Both the position numbers and the translations under genes were made by a program. The notes beneath the pieces were generated by a model. The model had not been told where the DNA came from. It did no database searches and was given only the letters and a program-made list of their open reading frames with translations. A DNA stretch of 64,000 bases from Patiria miniata (taxonomy: Eukaryota; Echinodermata; Asteroidea; Valvatida; Asterinidae). Position 1 is the first letter of the stretch. Each line of letters starts with the position of its first letter. The DNA lies in assembly GCF_015706575.1 (NCBI RefSeq), contig NW_024037072.1:1307001-1371000 (forward strand), in the 5' to 3' direction. This document shows positions 35,075-46,225 of the stretch, piece by piece.

Positions 35075-35745
35075 TTGCCTGCAAGTCACGCATGCGCACC
35101 AATTTCCCCTATTTTTCGGGGGGGGGGGGATTTCAACTAGACGTTGCTACTGACAAATCCGTCGGCAATATTTGTTGGTCGTGATAGCGCCCTCTTGCGG
35201 CAGCGGATTATCGCGGCGGGTTATATCGCGTATCAGGTTGCAGACCAGGAAATACATGTCCATAGACCCCAATGATAAATGCCCCCACCTCAGAAATTGG
35301 GGAAAATACTCACAACTCTCAATGGTGTCCGAGACAAACATGAGATTAAAGCTTATTACATCATCTTTAGTTTTCTGTTCAATTTTCTGGGGGTTACCCA
35401 ATGACTTTTGGGAGAAAATTCCATCCAAAGATGATCACCCCTAAAAGCAGTCCTGAAGCCCATCGCCATTTTGAACACGGACGTCTACGCAGTCCATTTC
35501 AAAATAGAGCCATTTTAGGGCCTAATTTCATCCACATTTCACAGAAATACGAGCCCCCAGTCTCTGCATGGCTTCCCAAATATTTTTTTTACAAATCATC
35601 AAGTTCACGGACTTCCAAATGCTCTAATACGTGATTTAAATCGTGATTTGGCCGGCGTAGAGAATTTCGGACCGATTTTCCAGGCCTGCACCTATCAAAC
35701 CATGCAACGTCTTGCCCATAGACCTTAATTATGTGTTAAGACGGC
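35075..35745. mobile_element. Right end of the long-TIR (Mutator-like?) family, split by a MITE
   Basis: 35075-35235 matches the region left of and into the TIR of 24533-25659 (GCGCACCAATTTCCCC, CTAGACGTTG, TTGGTCGTGATAGCGCCCTC, GCGGGTTAT). The match resumes after the MITE with ATCAAACCATGCAACGTCTTGCC. No partner left end is visible in the window. Confidence 0.65.
35236..35692. mobile_element. MITE family C, copy 1
   Basis: A 457-bp element with TIRs GGTTGCAGACC / GGCCTGCACC and a 5-bp duplication TATCA on both sides. It interrupts the end of the long-TIR element. Orientation: CATAGACCCCAATG at the left. Confidence 0.85.
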
Positions 35746-36999
35746 ATAAGATCAGAGTCTTCAGAGAGCAAGGGTTTTTCTATGCCTGAGTTAGATTATG
35801 CATTGTTTATGAATTAAAATAACAAAAAAACATAAAAGTATATGTACCATGCATCCCTTGACGTCATACCAACGGCAAACGGACGGACAACCCAAACATT
35901 TGTTTTTATGCATTGCTTTATTTATTAAGTCTAAACGCAAAGAGCAACAAACAAAACTAAACAAATTAATATGAATCTTAACAAAATCGAAGACTTAAAA
36001 AGGCCACTAAAACGATATGCAAAATAACTAAGTAGCAAAACTGATAACAGATAAAGAAAAAAAAGCTCAAAGCAAGACAGAATAATAACGGATTGCAAAG
36101 TGTGCGTAAAATTGCGTAACTAAAACAAAAAAGCGGGGGAAAAGTATCTAAAATACACATAAATCTACAATCGATAATCCTCAGAAATGACGAAAGGAAG
36201 TTACACTGAATAACAGTTGTCCGAGGATTGAGCCTTATGGTACGCCAGTAGGGAGCGGAAGGCCTTTTAATGATTCTGAAAACATTTTGTCTTGCCTTTT
36301 TGGAAAATAGAACGGCGCTGTTGCTGTTTGGTAGCGGTCAATACAAAAGACTTTACCCAAACTAAATAACGCCCCCCCCTATTGTATCAAACATTACATG
36401 TGACCTGCTATACCATAATGAGGAATAGCTCCCACTTTACTCTTCAAGTTAAATACATCATGTTAAAGCTCAAATTATTTGTTTCCAATAGTACCAGATT
36501 TATTTCGGTATCTTATTTCAAAGATATGCCGCAGGAACTCCAACAATGTCCCGCCGAATTTATCCGACCTCATTTCCAGAAAAACGGCTTTTAACAAAAA
36601 AAACCGCATTGCGCCGCTAACAGCAGTGGAAAATGATCATCAGTTTTTCCACTTTTGGGGGTATTTGTTTCCTTTTAAAACAATGCAAAGTGTCAAACTA
36701 GGATACCTTGGCTAATTCAAAATACAAAAAGCAATATCGATTTGACATGATTTTTCTAGTATGTCCGACTTCAAGCGTTGAGTACTAAAAACAAGGTTAA
36801 GAGGGACATTCATCATTTTGCCACAGTAGGTCACATCATTATCTCAAAAAGGACAAAAAAATAAATAAATAGATTCACTTCAGAACTTAAATTCATCAAT
36901 TACAATGTTGTATTTAAACTGGAATATTTGATCAAACAAAAAGCAAGCGAGTGCAAGGAATGCATCTAGATTCTCCTACAGGGAGGGAAGAGGCTTCTT
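35746..36999. other. Mostly unassigned; small LINE RT scrap
   Basis: At 36190-36290 (minus) the frame reads KGLPLPTGVP, a stop, then GSILGQLL, recognisable as the GVPQGSILGP motif of a CR1-like RT. The rest shows nothing. It may include the 3' UTR of the saposin-like gene, but no AATAAA lies close to its stop on the minus strand. Confidence 0.5.
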
Positions 37000-39900
37000 C
37001 TACTTGGAGACGTCTTCCTGAGAAGCTCCGTCCATCTTATTGACAATGTTGCCCAACACGTTCAGCTGCTGGTTCATTTCCGAGGACGAACAGAGATATG
37101 CGCACTGGTTGGGATTCTATAAATGAATGAATGATTAAACAAAAGAGGCATGAGATCAATAGTGTGGCTATTGGCACTACTATAATTGTTGTAATTTGAC
37201 CCTTTTTGTGTTTTCATGCATCATTTCATGGTGTTTGCCATGTCTTCTACATTCTCTGTTTATATAATGTATAGGGGCCTATCTCTAGCTGTTTAAAATG
37301 ATATTGTGTATTTTTGCAGTTGTGCGGAAGTTTAAATGTTGCATGGAGTTTTAAATCATCATTACACTTTCATATTTTCAATATCTTTCTGAATTTTAAA
37401 ATCTTGCGCATCTGGAGGAAAATGCTCGTGTTTTTTCCAAACTATGGCTGACGAAAAGTAATATATACTTCTATTCTATTTTACTGTATTCTTTTCTGAA
37501 CAATGGGTTTGCAGTCCGTGTAGAGTCAGGTATATGACCTTAACAACTCAAAATTTGAGGACTTTAAATCATCCAGTAACTCTTTCAGTGCCAAACTCGT
37601 ACATGTACGAGGTATTTTTGTTAGTCCAAAAGCGCCAACCTCGTACATGTACGAGGTAATGTTCGTACTTAAAACTGCCAAACCTCGTACATGTACGAGG
37701 TAGAGTAAACATGTTATCAAAAGGGGGCGCTCTCGCTCTTTCTAATGGTACCATTTTCATGCATGTACGACCTGTATTTATATTTATATTCGAGTTCTTG
37801 TGAGAGGGCGTCACACTGAGTTTCGATTTGTTGACAAAATGGCGGCGCCCATAAACCGAGCTCGCGTGATATCTCCAGAGAAAATCAGTGTATTTTTTCG
37901 CCGATTTGGACAGGGTAAGGGATTACTTTTCTGATTCAGAATAATCCATGGATATTTCAGAACTGGATGGTGAGTCAGAGACGAACATTGGGATACCGAT
38001 ACAAATGATAAAGATGGTGCTAAAAGTGACAATCATGACAATATTTATGATAATGAACAGAGTTTGTATGAGGAGGGGTATCAGACGCGACACACGTATA
38101 TTCTGCAAAAGTGCGGAAATTCCCCTGAGTTCAGGAGAGTGTTTCAGGGTTTATTACTAGGTGCAAGGCTAATATTGACTTTTGAAGGTAACAAAAATAT
38201 ACCAGAGAGCAAGATACAACAAGTTTGGTGATTACAACTTATTTACTTTTATTTTAATAGAATTTTGAATAATTAAAAAAAAGCTCGAAGTTGGGCACTT
38301 TAGGGTTAAACTTTTGAAATGTCGCGGGCACTGAAAGAGGTAATAAGTATAAGGTATTTTTTGCCTGCTTATTGAAAAAAATCATCTTTGCTTTAAATAA
38401 ATAAATACTGACCAAATAGGTGTTGGCGAATGCTATGATCAGGTCTGGGATGTCGTCGACGTAGGCATTGCACTCCGCCTTGAAACCCGCAGGGCACATG
38501 TAAGTACACGCGTACTGCCTCACAAAATTTTGCACCAAGACCTGTAAGCAACATTTTGATTTCACACTTTGATATCACATTTTTCTTTATACACTCAGTC
38601 AATACAATCATTGCTTTATGATTCATATGCATCCCCTGCATAGTGAAGCAAAGCAGTGAAACATAATCGAACACAAAACAAACGAGGGATACGAGTTTTT
38701 TCCGTTTTGCATTATTTACTTATAGCAAAGTTGGCAATGTCATTTCGTAAAGTCGAACCTCAAGGAATGGATAAAAAGTTCGAGGTATCCAGAGGTCGAT
38801 TTAATAAACAATTTTTCAATTTTTCTACAGCCATTTATCTAAACGTACGTGTATGTACATGTATCAGTATGAAACTACATCTATAACTTGGTGGTAAATT
38901 CGGTTAAAAGTTTACCAATTTTTGTGGAGAATCGTACTCACCAACAATCCCTTGTCAACGCTCACGTTATACACGAAGGTCATCATTTCTTCACAGGCCA
39001 TACACATAAAGTTCTCATCTTCATGTGCAGTCGATAACTTTTGGATCAGTTGGATGCCGTTGGCTAAAAAAAATGTAAACAGGCAAAGTCAAATAACTCC
39101 GTCTATTTAAATGTACAGCAACAGTCACAATTGAACTGGCTCTGGAAAAGCGGCAGGATATCAAGAAACAAAGCGAACCCCGGCTGCCCACACGTTGCAA
39201 TTTTGTAACATGATTTGTGGCGCTTGGGATGCTCTTTCACCTTTTTTTCCCTTCTCTTTATTATTTTACATTAGGATACATTCCCCACGATTCGTAAGAA
39301 ATAAAATGAGGAAACCATAGGTTCGATTTAACAACATCCATTTTCTATATTTTTCATTGTTCTTCTATTCTTACTGTGGAATAAATTCATATACTCTTTC
39401 TCACCAAGTTGGTGGATCATCCTAGCCGATTCGTCGCTGGAGGGCGTGTTTTGTTCTGCATACTGCACCTCTTGTTTCAGCGTCAGAACATGATCTTTCG
39501 AATAGCAAAAAAATGTAAAGAAATATAACTTTAATTATAGAAGATGTGCCCATTGGAGGTGGGCATCAGGAAAAGGGTCCAGCAATTACGATATGAAAAC
39601 TCAAGAACATCGTCAGTCACTTTGCATTGTAGTTTTCAAGCTGTCCCCGTGCTAAGTTCAATTTCAATTTCAGCCCGAAAACACATTTTGTTATAAAAAG
39701 CTATTTTTTGTGCTACCGATACAAAAGTTACAAAATTTATTCACTTTTTATAGACACAATGAACATTTGTTTTTAAAACTCCGCCTACATTTTAGTTAGG
39801 CCAAAAAAAAAAGTCTCCGGCTTCTGGTATGCGCGCGCGTCGCCGTAGCCATGCGCGTCGGCAAAATGAAAACGTTTTTTTTTTCAATAAAAGATGATGT

Positions 39901-40506
39901 CTCAAAACCGCCAAACTCACTGGTTTGACTGGAATCCTGCTGCTGCACAATTTTAACGTGTTTTTGGATTGGCTTATGGTGGAGAATAAGCTTTATGTGG
40001 CCTCTCTGGACTCCCATATATTTGCACTAAGTTTAGTGGGGCACCATTTGCAGTCATCAGCCGACATTTGAAGCAAAAAAATCAGGTAAAAAAAAAAAAA
40101 AAGCCGCGTCGCCGCACCACTTTTTGGGCAAGCTCTATACCAGAAACCGGAGACTTTTTTTTTTGGCCTAATGGATTGTATTTTACATATCTCGAGTTAT
40201 TGCAGTCCAACAATAAATCAGGCGTATCTTTTTGTGCGGTATGGGCGCAAAATCTACATAAAATGCACTCAGGTTTTTAGAGGATTGGAACTTCCATAAT
40301 CGAAAAAAAAGTAGCTTTTTCCAGTTAAACAAAACTTCGTAAGGAGAAAAAAACTCAAATATACTGCAAAGGTAGAAACTTAGTTTTATCTCATTTCAAG
40401 AAAAAGAAGATTTGTTTTCTCTGATCATGTCTCCCTATGTTTACTGACATTTCCCGCTCACCACCACGATGAACATGATCACCAAAATCCCAACGCTTTT
40501 GTCCAT
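37000..40506 (-). CDS. Secreted saposin B-type domain protein (six coding exons)
   Basis: Exons on the minus strand: 40462-40506, 39921-40005, 39405-39494, 38942-39063, 38413-38541, 37000-37116. All introns are GT-AG, and phases (0,1,1,0,0) agree, giving about 195 codons and a TAG stop. Exon 1 encodes MDKSVGILVIMFIVV, a hydrophobic signal-peptide core, with a good start context (AAAATGG). Exons 4-6 form one saposin B-like domain: CMACEEMMTFVYNV, then YACTYMC, FKAEC, DDIPDLIIAFANTYL and NQCAYLC, seven cysteines where the family uses six in three disulfides. SapB proteins bind lipids or permeabilise membranes (saposins, surfactant B, amoebapores). Which role applies here is unknown. Exon 2 lies inside a MITE and is the least certain. 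Without it, exon 3 would need a weaker internal acceptor. Confidence 0.85.
37580..38339. mobile_element. piggyBac-like remnant in the last intron
   Basis: Ends CTCTTTCAGTGCC and, inverted, CTCTTTCAGTGCC, flanked by GTAA on both sides (37576-37579 and 38340-38343), a TTAA-like 4-bp duplication. The left subterminal region holds three CTCGTACATGTACGAG palindromes. The interior plus strand has an acidic coding-like stretch (SETNIGIP, DKDGAKSDNHDN in one frame) recalling the acidic N-terminus of piggyBac transposases, but no catalytic domain. Confidence 0.7.
37594..37701. repeat. Three copies of a 16-bp palindrome
   Basis: CTCGTACATGTACGAG occurs three times at roughly 45-60 bp spacing, each followed by GT. 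The regular spacing just inside a transposon end suggests transposase-binding sites. Confidence 0.88.
39799..40168. mobile_element. TA-flanked MITE spanning predicted exon 2
   Basis: A 370-bp element with about 33-bp TIRs: GGCCAAAAAAAAAAGTCTCC then GG[C/T]TTCTGGTAT, inverted at the right end, with TA on both sides. TA targets with TIRs suggest a Tc1/mariner-type MITE. Predicted exon 2 of the saposin-like gene (39921-40005) lies wholly inside. Confidence 0.75.
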
Positions 40507-40607
40507 TTTACACAAGTTTTACTCTCTCGTGAGGAGACTGCGCAAGGTTTCGACTTCAAGTGACTAGCTTCGAGCTCGCGATAAAGATTTCAGACCGCCG
40601 GCGGCAG

Positions 40608-40615
40608 TTTTTATA
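40608..40615 (-). promoter_or_regulatory. TATA box of the saposin-like gene
   Basis: TATAAAAA on the minus strand lies 102 bases upstream of the ATG, implying a start site near 40585 and a 5' UTR of about 80 nt. The surrounding sequence is GC-rich (CTGCCGCCGGCGGTCTG). This is the only convincing core promoter in the window. Confidence 0.65.
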
Positions 40616-40619
40616 CCCC

Positions 40620-41296
40620 ATGCAAGGGCTGATCCATGGCGTTGGTAGGGGTGCTAAGTACCCCAGGGGTCTGTAAACTTCATCACAAAATATTGCAAAC
40701 CTGCAATGCCTCACGCCTTTGGTCTTGTTTTATGCGGCAACTGAAACGCCTCAATCGTCCGCCCTCCCCCAAAAAACTTTTCGTTTGCAACACCCAACCA
40801 CCCCTTTTGGAAAAGAGGATCGGTCAGTGCCAAGTTTTTTTTTTATATTATTTTTGCACGCCTCCAGGAAGACAGGCAATGTCCCAAGTTATAGACTACA
40901 AACATTTTCTATCCAATCAAAAGCCTTGCAAATAAGGCGCTCCCATCCGGGCATCATCCAATCGTTCGTCAGATGTCGACCAATACATTATGCTTTTATT
41001 ATAGGTTTTCCCGGCCAGTTTTACCAAGTTTTCATTCAATTTAATTTAACGCCTAGCTCATTCAATTTAGAATGAAATTGAAAGATCACACAGATCGGCA
41101 TTCGACAGTAAAAAAAAATAATAATTTAATTTCACTATGATCCGGGAATTCTATCGTCTTTTCGCTTCAATAAAATTATAATTATCGTATTGTTTATTCA
41201 ATTTCGTCTGAACCAGCAGTAAGGGTTGATCGGGCATTCATTTTCATTAATGGGCAAACATATTTCACATTTTGTCAAGCATCTTTTAACAAGCAT
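40620..41296. other. Upstream flank of the saposin-like gene
   Basis: Overlapping short open frames here (40636-41075) have no recognisable domain. Regulatory content cannot be judged from one sequence. Confidence 0.5.
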
Positions 41297-42665
41297 CATT
41301 GAACTTGTTCAAGTCCCCCACATTAGGCAATCCTTTGCCTACTTTATACCCCAATTGTTTTCGGCTACGTACCGTTCACATTATTTTCTCTAAACGTTTA
41401 TTAGGGTAACTGTGCCAGTAAGCAACTCCAAAGGTGAATTATAAGCGCATCCAGTATTGAGGTTTGGCAAGACTTCCTGATGCTATCTGAAGATCAATGC
41501 GTGCAACTTCAGAAATAGCCATTTTTTTCTTTACTATGTCCTCATAATAATATTAAAAAAATATTTTATTAAAGATATGTAAGTAGGATCCCCAAAATAT
41601 ACTTTTAAAAGAAAAACAAGAATTCAAAATATACCCAAATATGGAGACAAATTTATTTAACGGGACGTATTTACGATTTATGCAAATTAGGCACCCTTCC
41701 TAAAAGAATTTTAGGTGTCACTCCTTTTTAAAATATTCTTTAGGGCTATAAGAATATGTCTGCCAAGTTTTGTGCTTTGGACCAATCGGTCACGATATCC
41801 AAAATTGGATCTCAGCCACCTGAGTATAGACATTGCTCTGTTCTTATGAAAATTGGAGGTTGGTTTTTGTACCAGACTACAAGTTGCCTAAAACAGACCA
41901 TGGCGGAATGAACTTCTTCATGTTGAGGTAATGCAGCGAATGACTGTAGTACACACTCACAGTAGAGGATGATCTTAGACGAGTAATTGTATGATTTTAA
42001 AGAGCACATCCTCTTTTACACAAATCCACTATTATCTGATTGCACTTTGTACCTGATCACGTAGGGCCATACTGTTACAAACAACAGGTACAAGCTGACA
42101 CCCTTCTCCCAACTTTGACCAATGTACATCGCTAAAAAAAAACAACTAATGAATCTCAGACCCCGAATGCCGATCTGAGGGACTCAATTACCAAAGGAAG
42201 AACATGCAAGACAAGAATGTACGGTTTTTGGTTAAAAAGTTTCAAACGAAAGGATTTAAATTGAAAGTTTCTTGGCTGGTCTAGCTCAGCTCGCTAAGTC
42301 TAAAAAATACCATCAGAGATACATACCAACTCTATACCAGATGGAATTGTCATGTTGGTTTATGTAAACTGAGTTCAGTGACTCTTTCAACCTGTCTAAA
42401 CATGAAGGTATGGAATGACTATACATTGCATTTCCAATCATCGACAATTTCAGTTGAAGAAAAACAACACCTTTCTGTTATAATTGGTTTAATTTATCTC
42501 ACCTGCGATACTAATCGAACTTATTTCATCACATTTCCCCCAGAGAATTAAGTGTTATATATAATATATATATATAGAAATTGACACGAAAACAAGTTGT
42601 GATTGTATAACATCCTAAATTTGAAGGATTCCACTGCAAAAGCCATTGTCATTTGATCGAGTTAA
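41297..42665. repeat. Interspersed repeat D, copy 1
   Basis: Direct repeat of 46226-47424 at roughly 95% identity by eye (shared CATTGAACTTGTTCAAGTCC at the left, AACACCTTTCTGTTATAAT at the right). It extends about 180 bp further, as shown by similarity to 56455-56840 (TTTATCTCACCTGCGATACT, GATTGTATAACATCCT). Non-coding, no clear TIRs. Confidence 0.88.
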
Positions 42666-42732
42666 TGTCAGAGACCCTGTCAGTAGGTTTTCGCGGCCAT
42701 TTTCCCGAATTTTTCTGATCATTTTCATTGTA

Positions 42733-42812
42733 CCTGCGACCTCCTGATAACCGTTCCGGTTAGAGCACCGGATCGGTTACCCGGAGGTCGCAGGTTTAAG
42801 TCCCGCTCCAGT
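42733..42812 (+). repeat. tRNA-like hairpin (SINE remnant or tRNA pseudogene)
   Basis: The sequence GGTTAGAGCACCGGA...GGAGGTCGCAGG-TTTAAGTCCCGC resembles the D-arm-to-T-arm part of a tRNA, including a B-box-like GGTTTAAGTCC. The usual 5' acceptor half is replaced by an inverted copy of the 3' part: 12-bp arms 42733-42744 and 42783-42794 (CCTGCGACCTCC/GGAGGTCGCAGG), with AACCG/CGGTT and CCGGT/ACCGG nested inside. Not a functional tRNA; C replaces U33 in the best anticodon arm. Confidence 0.6.
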
Positions 42813-43289
42813 CAATTTCTTTGTTCAACTCGTAAAGACATTTTTAATAGATATATTTTGCTATTTTCCTCTGAGGTTATTTTCCCTCCAAAAATCTTAA
42901 TGACTGTAAAATTTATAATGTAACAAATTAACTGATATGAGGGATACAAGATGTAACAAAACAATGAAATGAAAAGGGCTAAGGAAATTTATTTTTCACT
43001 GTTGATCTTTTCTACTTGTTTAAACGTTTGAGCATGGGGCATCTTTACGTTGACGATTTCTTGACGTGCAAGACATCGGGGCATGTATTTTCGGCAATGG
43101 TGGTACCATCGGAAACAGTTCTCTTTGGGTAATTACTCCAATGTTTTCTTGGGCCACTTCCATCAGACGATCCCAATTCCACTCCCTTAGGTTCATTCAT
43201 GCGTATGTCTGTCTGAACACTTAATTTAAGGGGCCATGCAAACAGGGGCGTAAGGAAAAAAGATCGGACAGCATCACACACAGACCGTC
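42813..43289. other. Unassigned stretch
   Basis: A 78-codon minus-strand frame (43045-43281) has balanced composition but no known domain and no consistent splice partner. Otherwise nothing was seen. Confidence 0.4.
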
Positions 43290-44900
43290 AACACCGTGTA
43301 TAAACACCACCCATGACCCACAACTGGCCTGATAGTCATATTACTATAACAAACGAATCTGGGGATGTTTCTCAGCTGACCCCTACTGTACATGTAAACA
43401 AATCCTTTTTCGATTTTTAAGCGAGTAGCTGCTTCCCATAGCTCTGCGGCATAACAAAGAATTAATTACGTCATCTGTCTACTATTACTGAATTTACAAT
43501 TCACAATGCATACGTACTAATTGATACATCTTGATGCAAAAGGAAAACTGTATGATTAAAATAGAGTTTTGCTTGTTCCGGAGGGCCAGCCTCTAGTGTC
43601 CTCTTAGTTTGTACTTATCTAACTACATGTAACTAAATGACTGACTGAATGATTCACTGACTGTTGAGGATTATTTAATTCGTTATTACGGATTATTAAT
43701 TCGTTATTACGGATTATTAATTCGTTATTACGGATTACTAATTCGTTATAACGGATTATTAATTCGTTATTACGGATTATTTAATTCGTTATTACGGATT
43801 ATTAATTCGTTATTACGGATTATTTAATTCGTTATTACGGATTATTAATTCGTTATTACGGATTATTAATTCGTTATTACGGATTATTAATTCGTTATTA
43901 CGGATTACTAATTCGTTATAACGGATTATTAATTCGTTATTACGGATTATTTAATTCGTTATTACGGATTATTAATTCGTTATCACGGATTATTTAATTC
44001 GTTATTACGGATTACTAATTCGTTATAACGGATTATTTAATTCGTTATTACGGATTATTAGTTCGTTATTACGGATTACTAATTCGTTATAACGGATTAT
44101 TAATTCGTTATTACGGATTATTAATTCGTTATTACGGATTACTAATTCGTTATAACGGATTATTAATTCGTTATTACGGATTATTAATTCGTTATTACGG
44201 ATTATTTAATTCGTTATTACGGATTACTAATTCGTTATTACGGATTATTTAATTCGTTATTACGGATTATTAATTCGTTATTACGAATTACTCATACGTT
44301 CGGAGTCATTACTCGGCAATTTAGTATGGCACAGGAGTGGTGCTGGTGTAAAGCAAACGTATGCAAAGATAGCGCCGCCTAGCTGCGCTATATACATAGG
44401 CCCCTGGTTACATGCTCTCCACGTGTGAGAACATCAGACTTAATTCGTAATAACGAATTAATAATCCGTAATAACGAATTAATAATCCGTAATAACGAAT
44501 TAAATAATCCGTAATAACGAATTAAATAATCCGTTATAACGAATTAATAATCCGTAATAACGAATTAAATAATCCGTAATAACGAATTAATAATCCGTAA
44601 TAACGAATTAAATAATCCGTAATAACGAATTAATAATCCGTAATAACGAATTAGTAATCCGTTATAACGAATTAATAATCCGTAATAACGAATTAAATAA
44701 TCCGTAATAACGAATTAGTAATCCGTAATAACGAATTAATAATCTGTAACATATATACTTGCAGTGGCGCTAATGGGCTTTCGTAACAGTCAGTGATAAT
44801 TTGCACAGCATTAAGAAAAACCGATTATTGCAAAGTTTGACTAATACATCATAGGGTGTAAGATTTGATGCACTTTGGGTGTGTTTGTGACTCTTATCAC
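43290..44900. repeat. Interspersed repeat E, copy 1 (split by the foldback element)
   Basis: 43290-43654 and 44796-44880 are the reverse complement of 56985-57440 (CTTGTTCCGGAGGGCCAGCC, TGTACTTATCTAACTACATG, TTGCAAAGTTTGACT). In the 57-kb copy the two parts are adjacent, proving that the material between them here is inserted. Confidence 0.85.
43655..44795. mobile_element. Foldback element made of opposed satellite arrays
   Basis: Outer ends CACTGACTGTT/AACAGTCAGTG. The left arm (about 43667-44285) is roughly 28 copies of a 21-22 bp unit, ATTAATTCGTTATTACGG. The right arm (about 44442-44755) is roughly 14 inverted copies. A 155-bp unique spacer with a GC-rich patch (AGCGCCGCCTAGCTGCGC) separates them. 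Variants (CGTTATAACGG, ATTTAATTCG) recur in blocks, showing expansion by multi-unit duplication. FB-like structure; non-coding. Confidence 0.88.
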
Positions 44901-44919
44901 CTGTATTGCAGGTGATAAG
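44893..44919. repeat. Hairpin with 11-bp arms
   Basis: CTTATCACCTG, loop TATTG, CAGGTGATAAG: perfect pairing. It is followed some 30 bases later by AAATAAACC and an A-rich stretch. The contained E-box CACCTG/CAGGTG is probably incidental. Confidence 0.85.
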
Positions 44920-46225
44920 TTGAACACATTATGACGGAGATGTTTGTCTTCAAGAAATAAACCTTGAGCTTTCAATAAAAAAAGATCAAAAAGTCGATGA
45001 ACTTTTTTTTATGCAATGTAAAGTCATATTCAAACATGCACCAAACGTTTACAAAAACTCACATGACAATTCCGTCTGGTATGGATTTGGCATGTACCTC
45101 TTATGCGCATTTTATCGCCCTATCCCCCCCCCCCCCCCCGCTGCCCCAGGTTTCATGTCGGAATTTGGTCTCGTTTTTCATGCCCCAGGGTGGGGATTTT
45201 GGTCACTCAAATTACATTGTTTTCGGCGTACTACATGGAAAGGCAATCACTAGGGTGCCCCACATAATTATGTATGTCGGGGCATGGTCGGGGACTTTCT
45301 CTTCAATTTTGGCCAAGGGGTGGGATTTTGTCACTTCAAAAGTGACGATCCCAACGTCTTCGGGGGAGGGGGGACGGGTGGGGAAACAATTGATAGGCGC
45401 ATTACGTTTTCTTTAAACTTAGCCAGCTGAGCAACAATCCTGGCCAAAACTCGTCAGGCCCCCACCCCGGCGCCCGGCCAATGTTGTCTTCCATTGCGCG
45501 GTCTGTGCTCAAGCGCGAGATGTCAACATTGACCGGCGGAGCGGGGAACTGGGGGAGGGTATGCTCATTGTGTGGACGTGTCCTAACCATTTTGGCCGGG
45601 ATTGTCTGAATTTCATCACAGTTCATTTGGGGGCAGTTAGCTTTTGTTTGCTGTCAAAAAAATGCAATGTCGGCCAAAGGTTGAACAAAAGAACATATAT
45701 TTAGGGCAAATAGTAATAGTAATAAAACATGGAAATAAATACATGTATATATTGAGCATTTTATCCTAAAACACATTTTTTTATGTGAGATATTTAAGCA
45801 CTGTATACTTTTGCTTACCGAATCATGCGGAGAATGAGCCAGATGCATTCTTCTCAGGTGGTATTCCAACTCACAATCCCTGCATGATAGAGCACCAAGA
45901 GTACCCGGCAACGAGAGGCAAATTCGTCTCATAGAAATCAATAAGACGAATTTGATTTCTGAATAACAAGGTTTGGCGTAGGCAAGACAAAATCGAATAC
46001 AACGGGACAAAACATGTGTGCTCATTGTTTGAATTTGCTTGAACTGAATTTGAAATTTTCGGACAAAAGACGATATTAAACATTGCAAGTGCACTTAATC
46101 GATGTTGATGGACAAATTTGAGCATAAGAAACGGCGAATTCGAATGATAACGTTTTAAACTAGTCGAGAAAAAACTATAGTTATGCGTAGGTCAACACGT
46201 TTTCTCACTGATTACTTTGGGGATT
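44920..46225. other. Unassigned stretch, one weak exon-like segment
   Basis: A poly-C run lies at 45126-45139 and G-rich sequence near 45360. On minus, about 45822-45888 has a good acceptor (CTCTATCATGCAG) and a good donor (GGTAAGC) around a short open stretch, but no partner exons were found. Confidence 0.4.

Noticed and set aside
40636-41075. Coding exon upstream of the saposin-like gene
   Set aside because: The frames are on the opposite strand, lack domains and overlap each other in different frames.
42745-42812. Functional tRNA gene
   Set aside because: The 5' acceptor half is missing, position 33 is C, and the region folds as an inverted repeat instead.
44997-45416. 140-codon plus-strand frame
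   Set aside because: Runs through a poly-C tract and shows no domain or codon signature.
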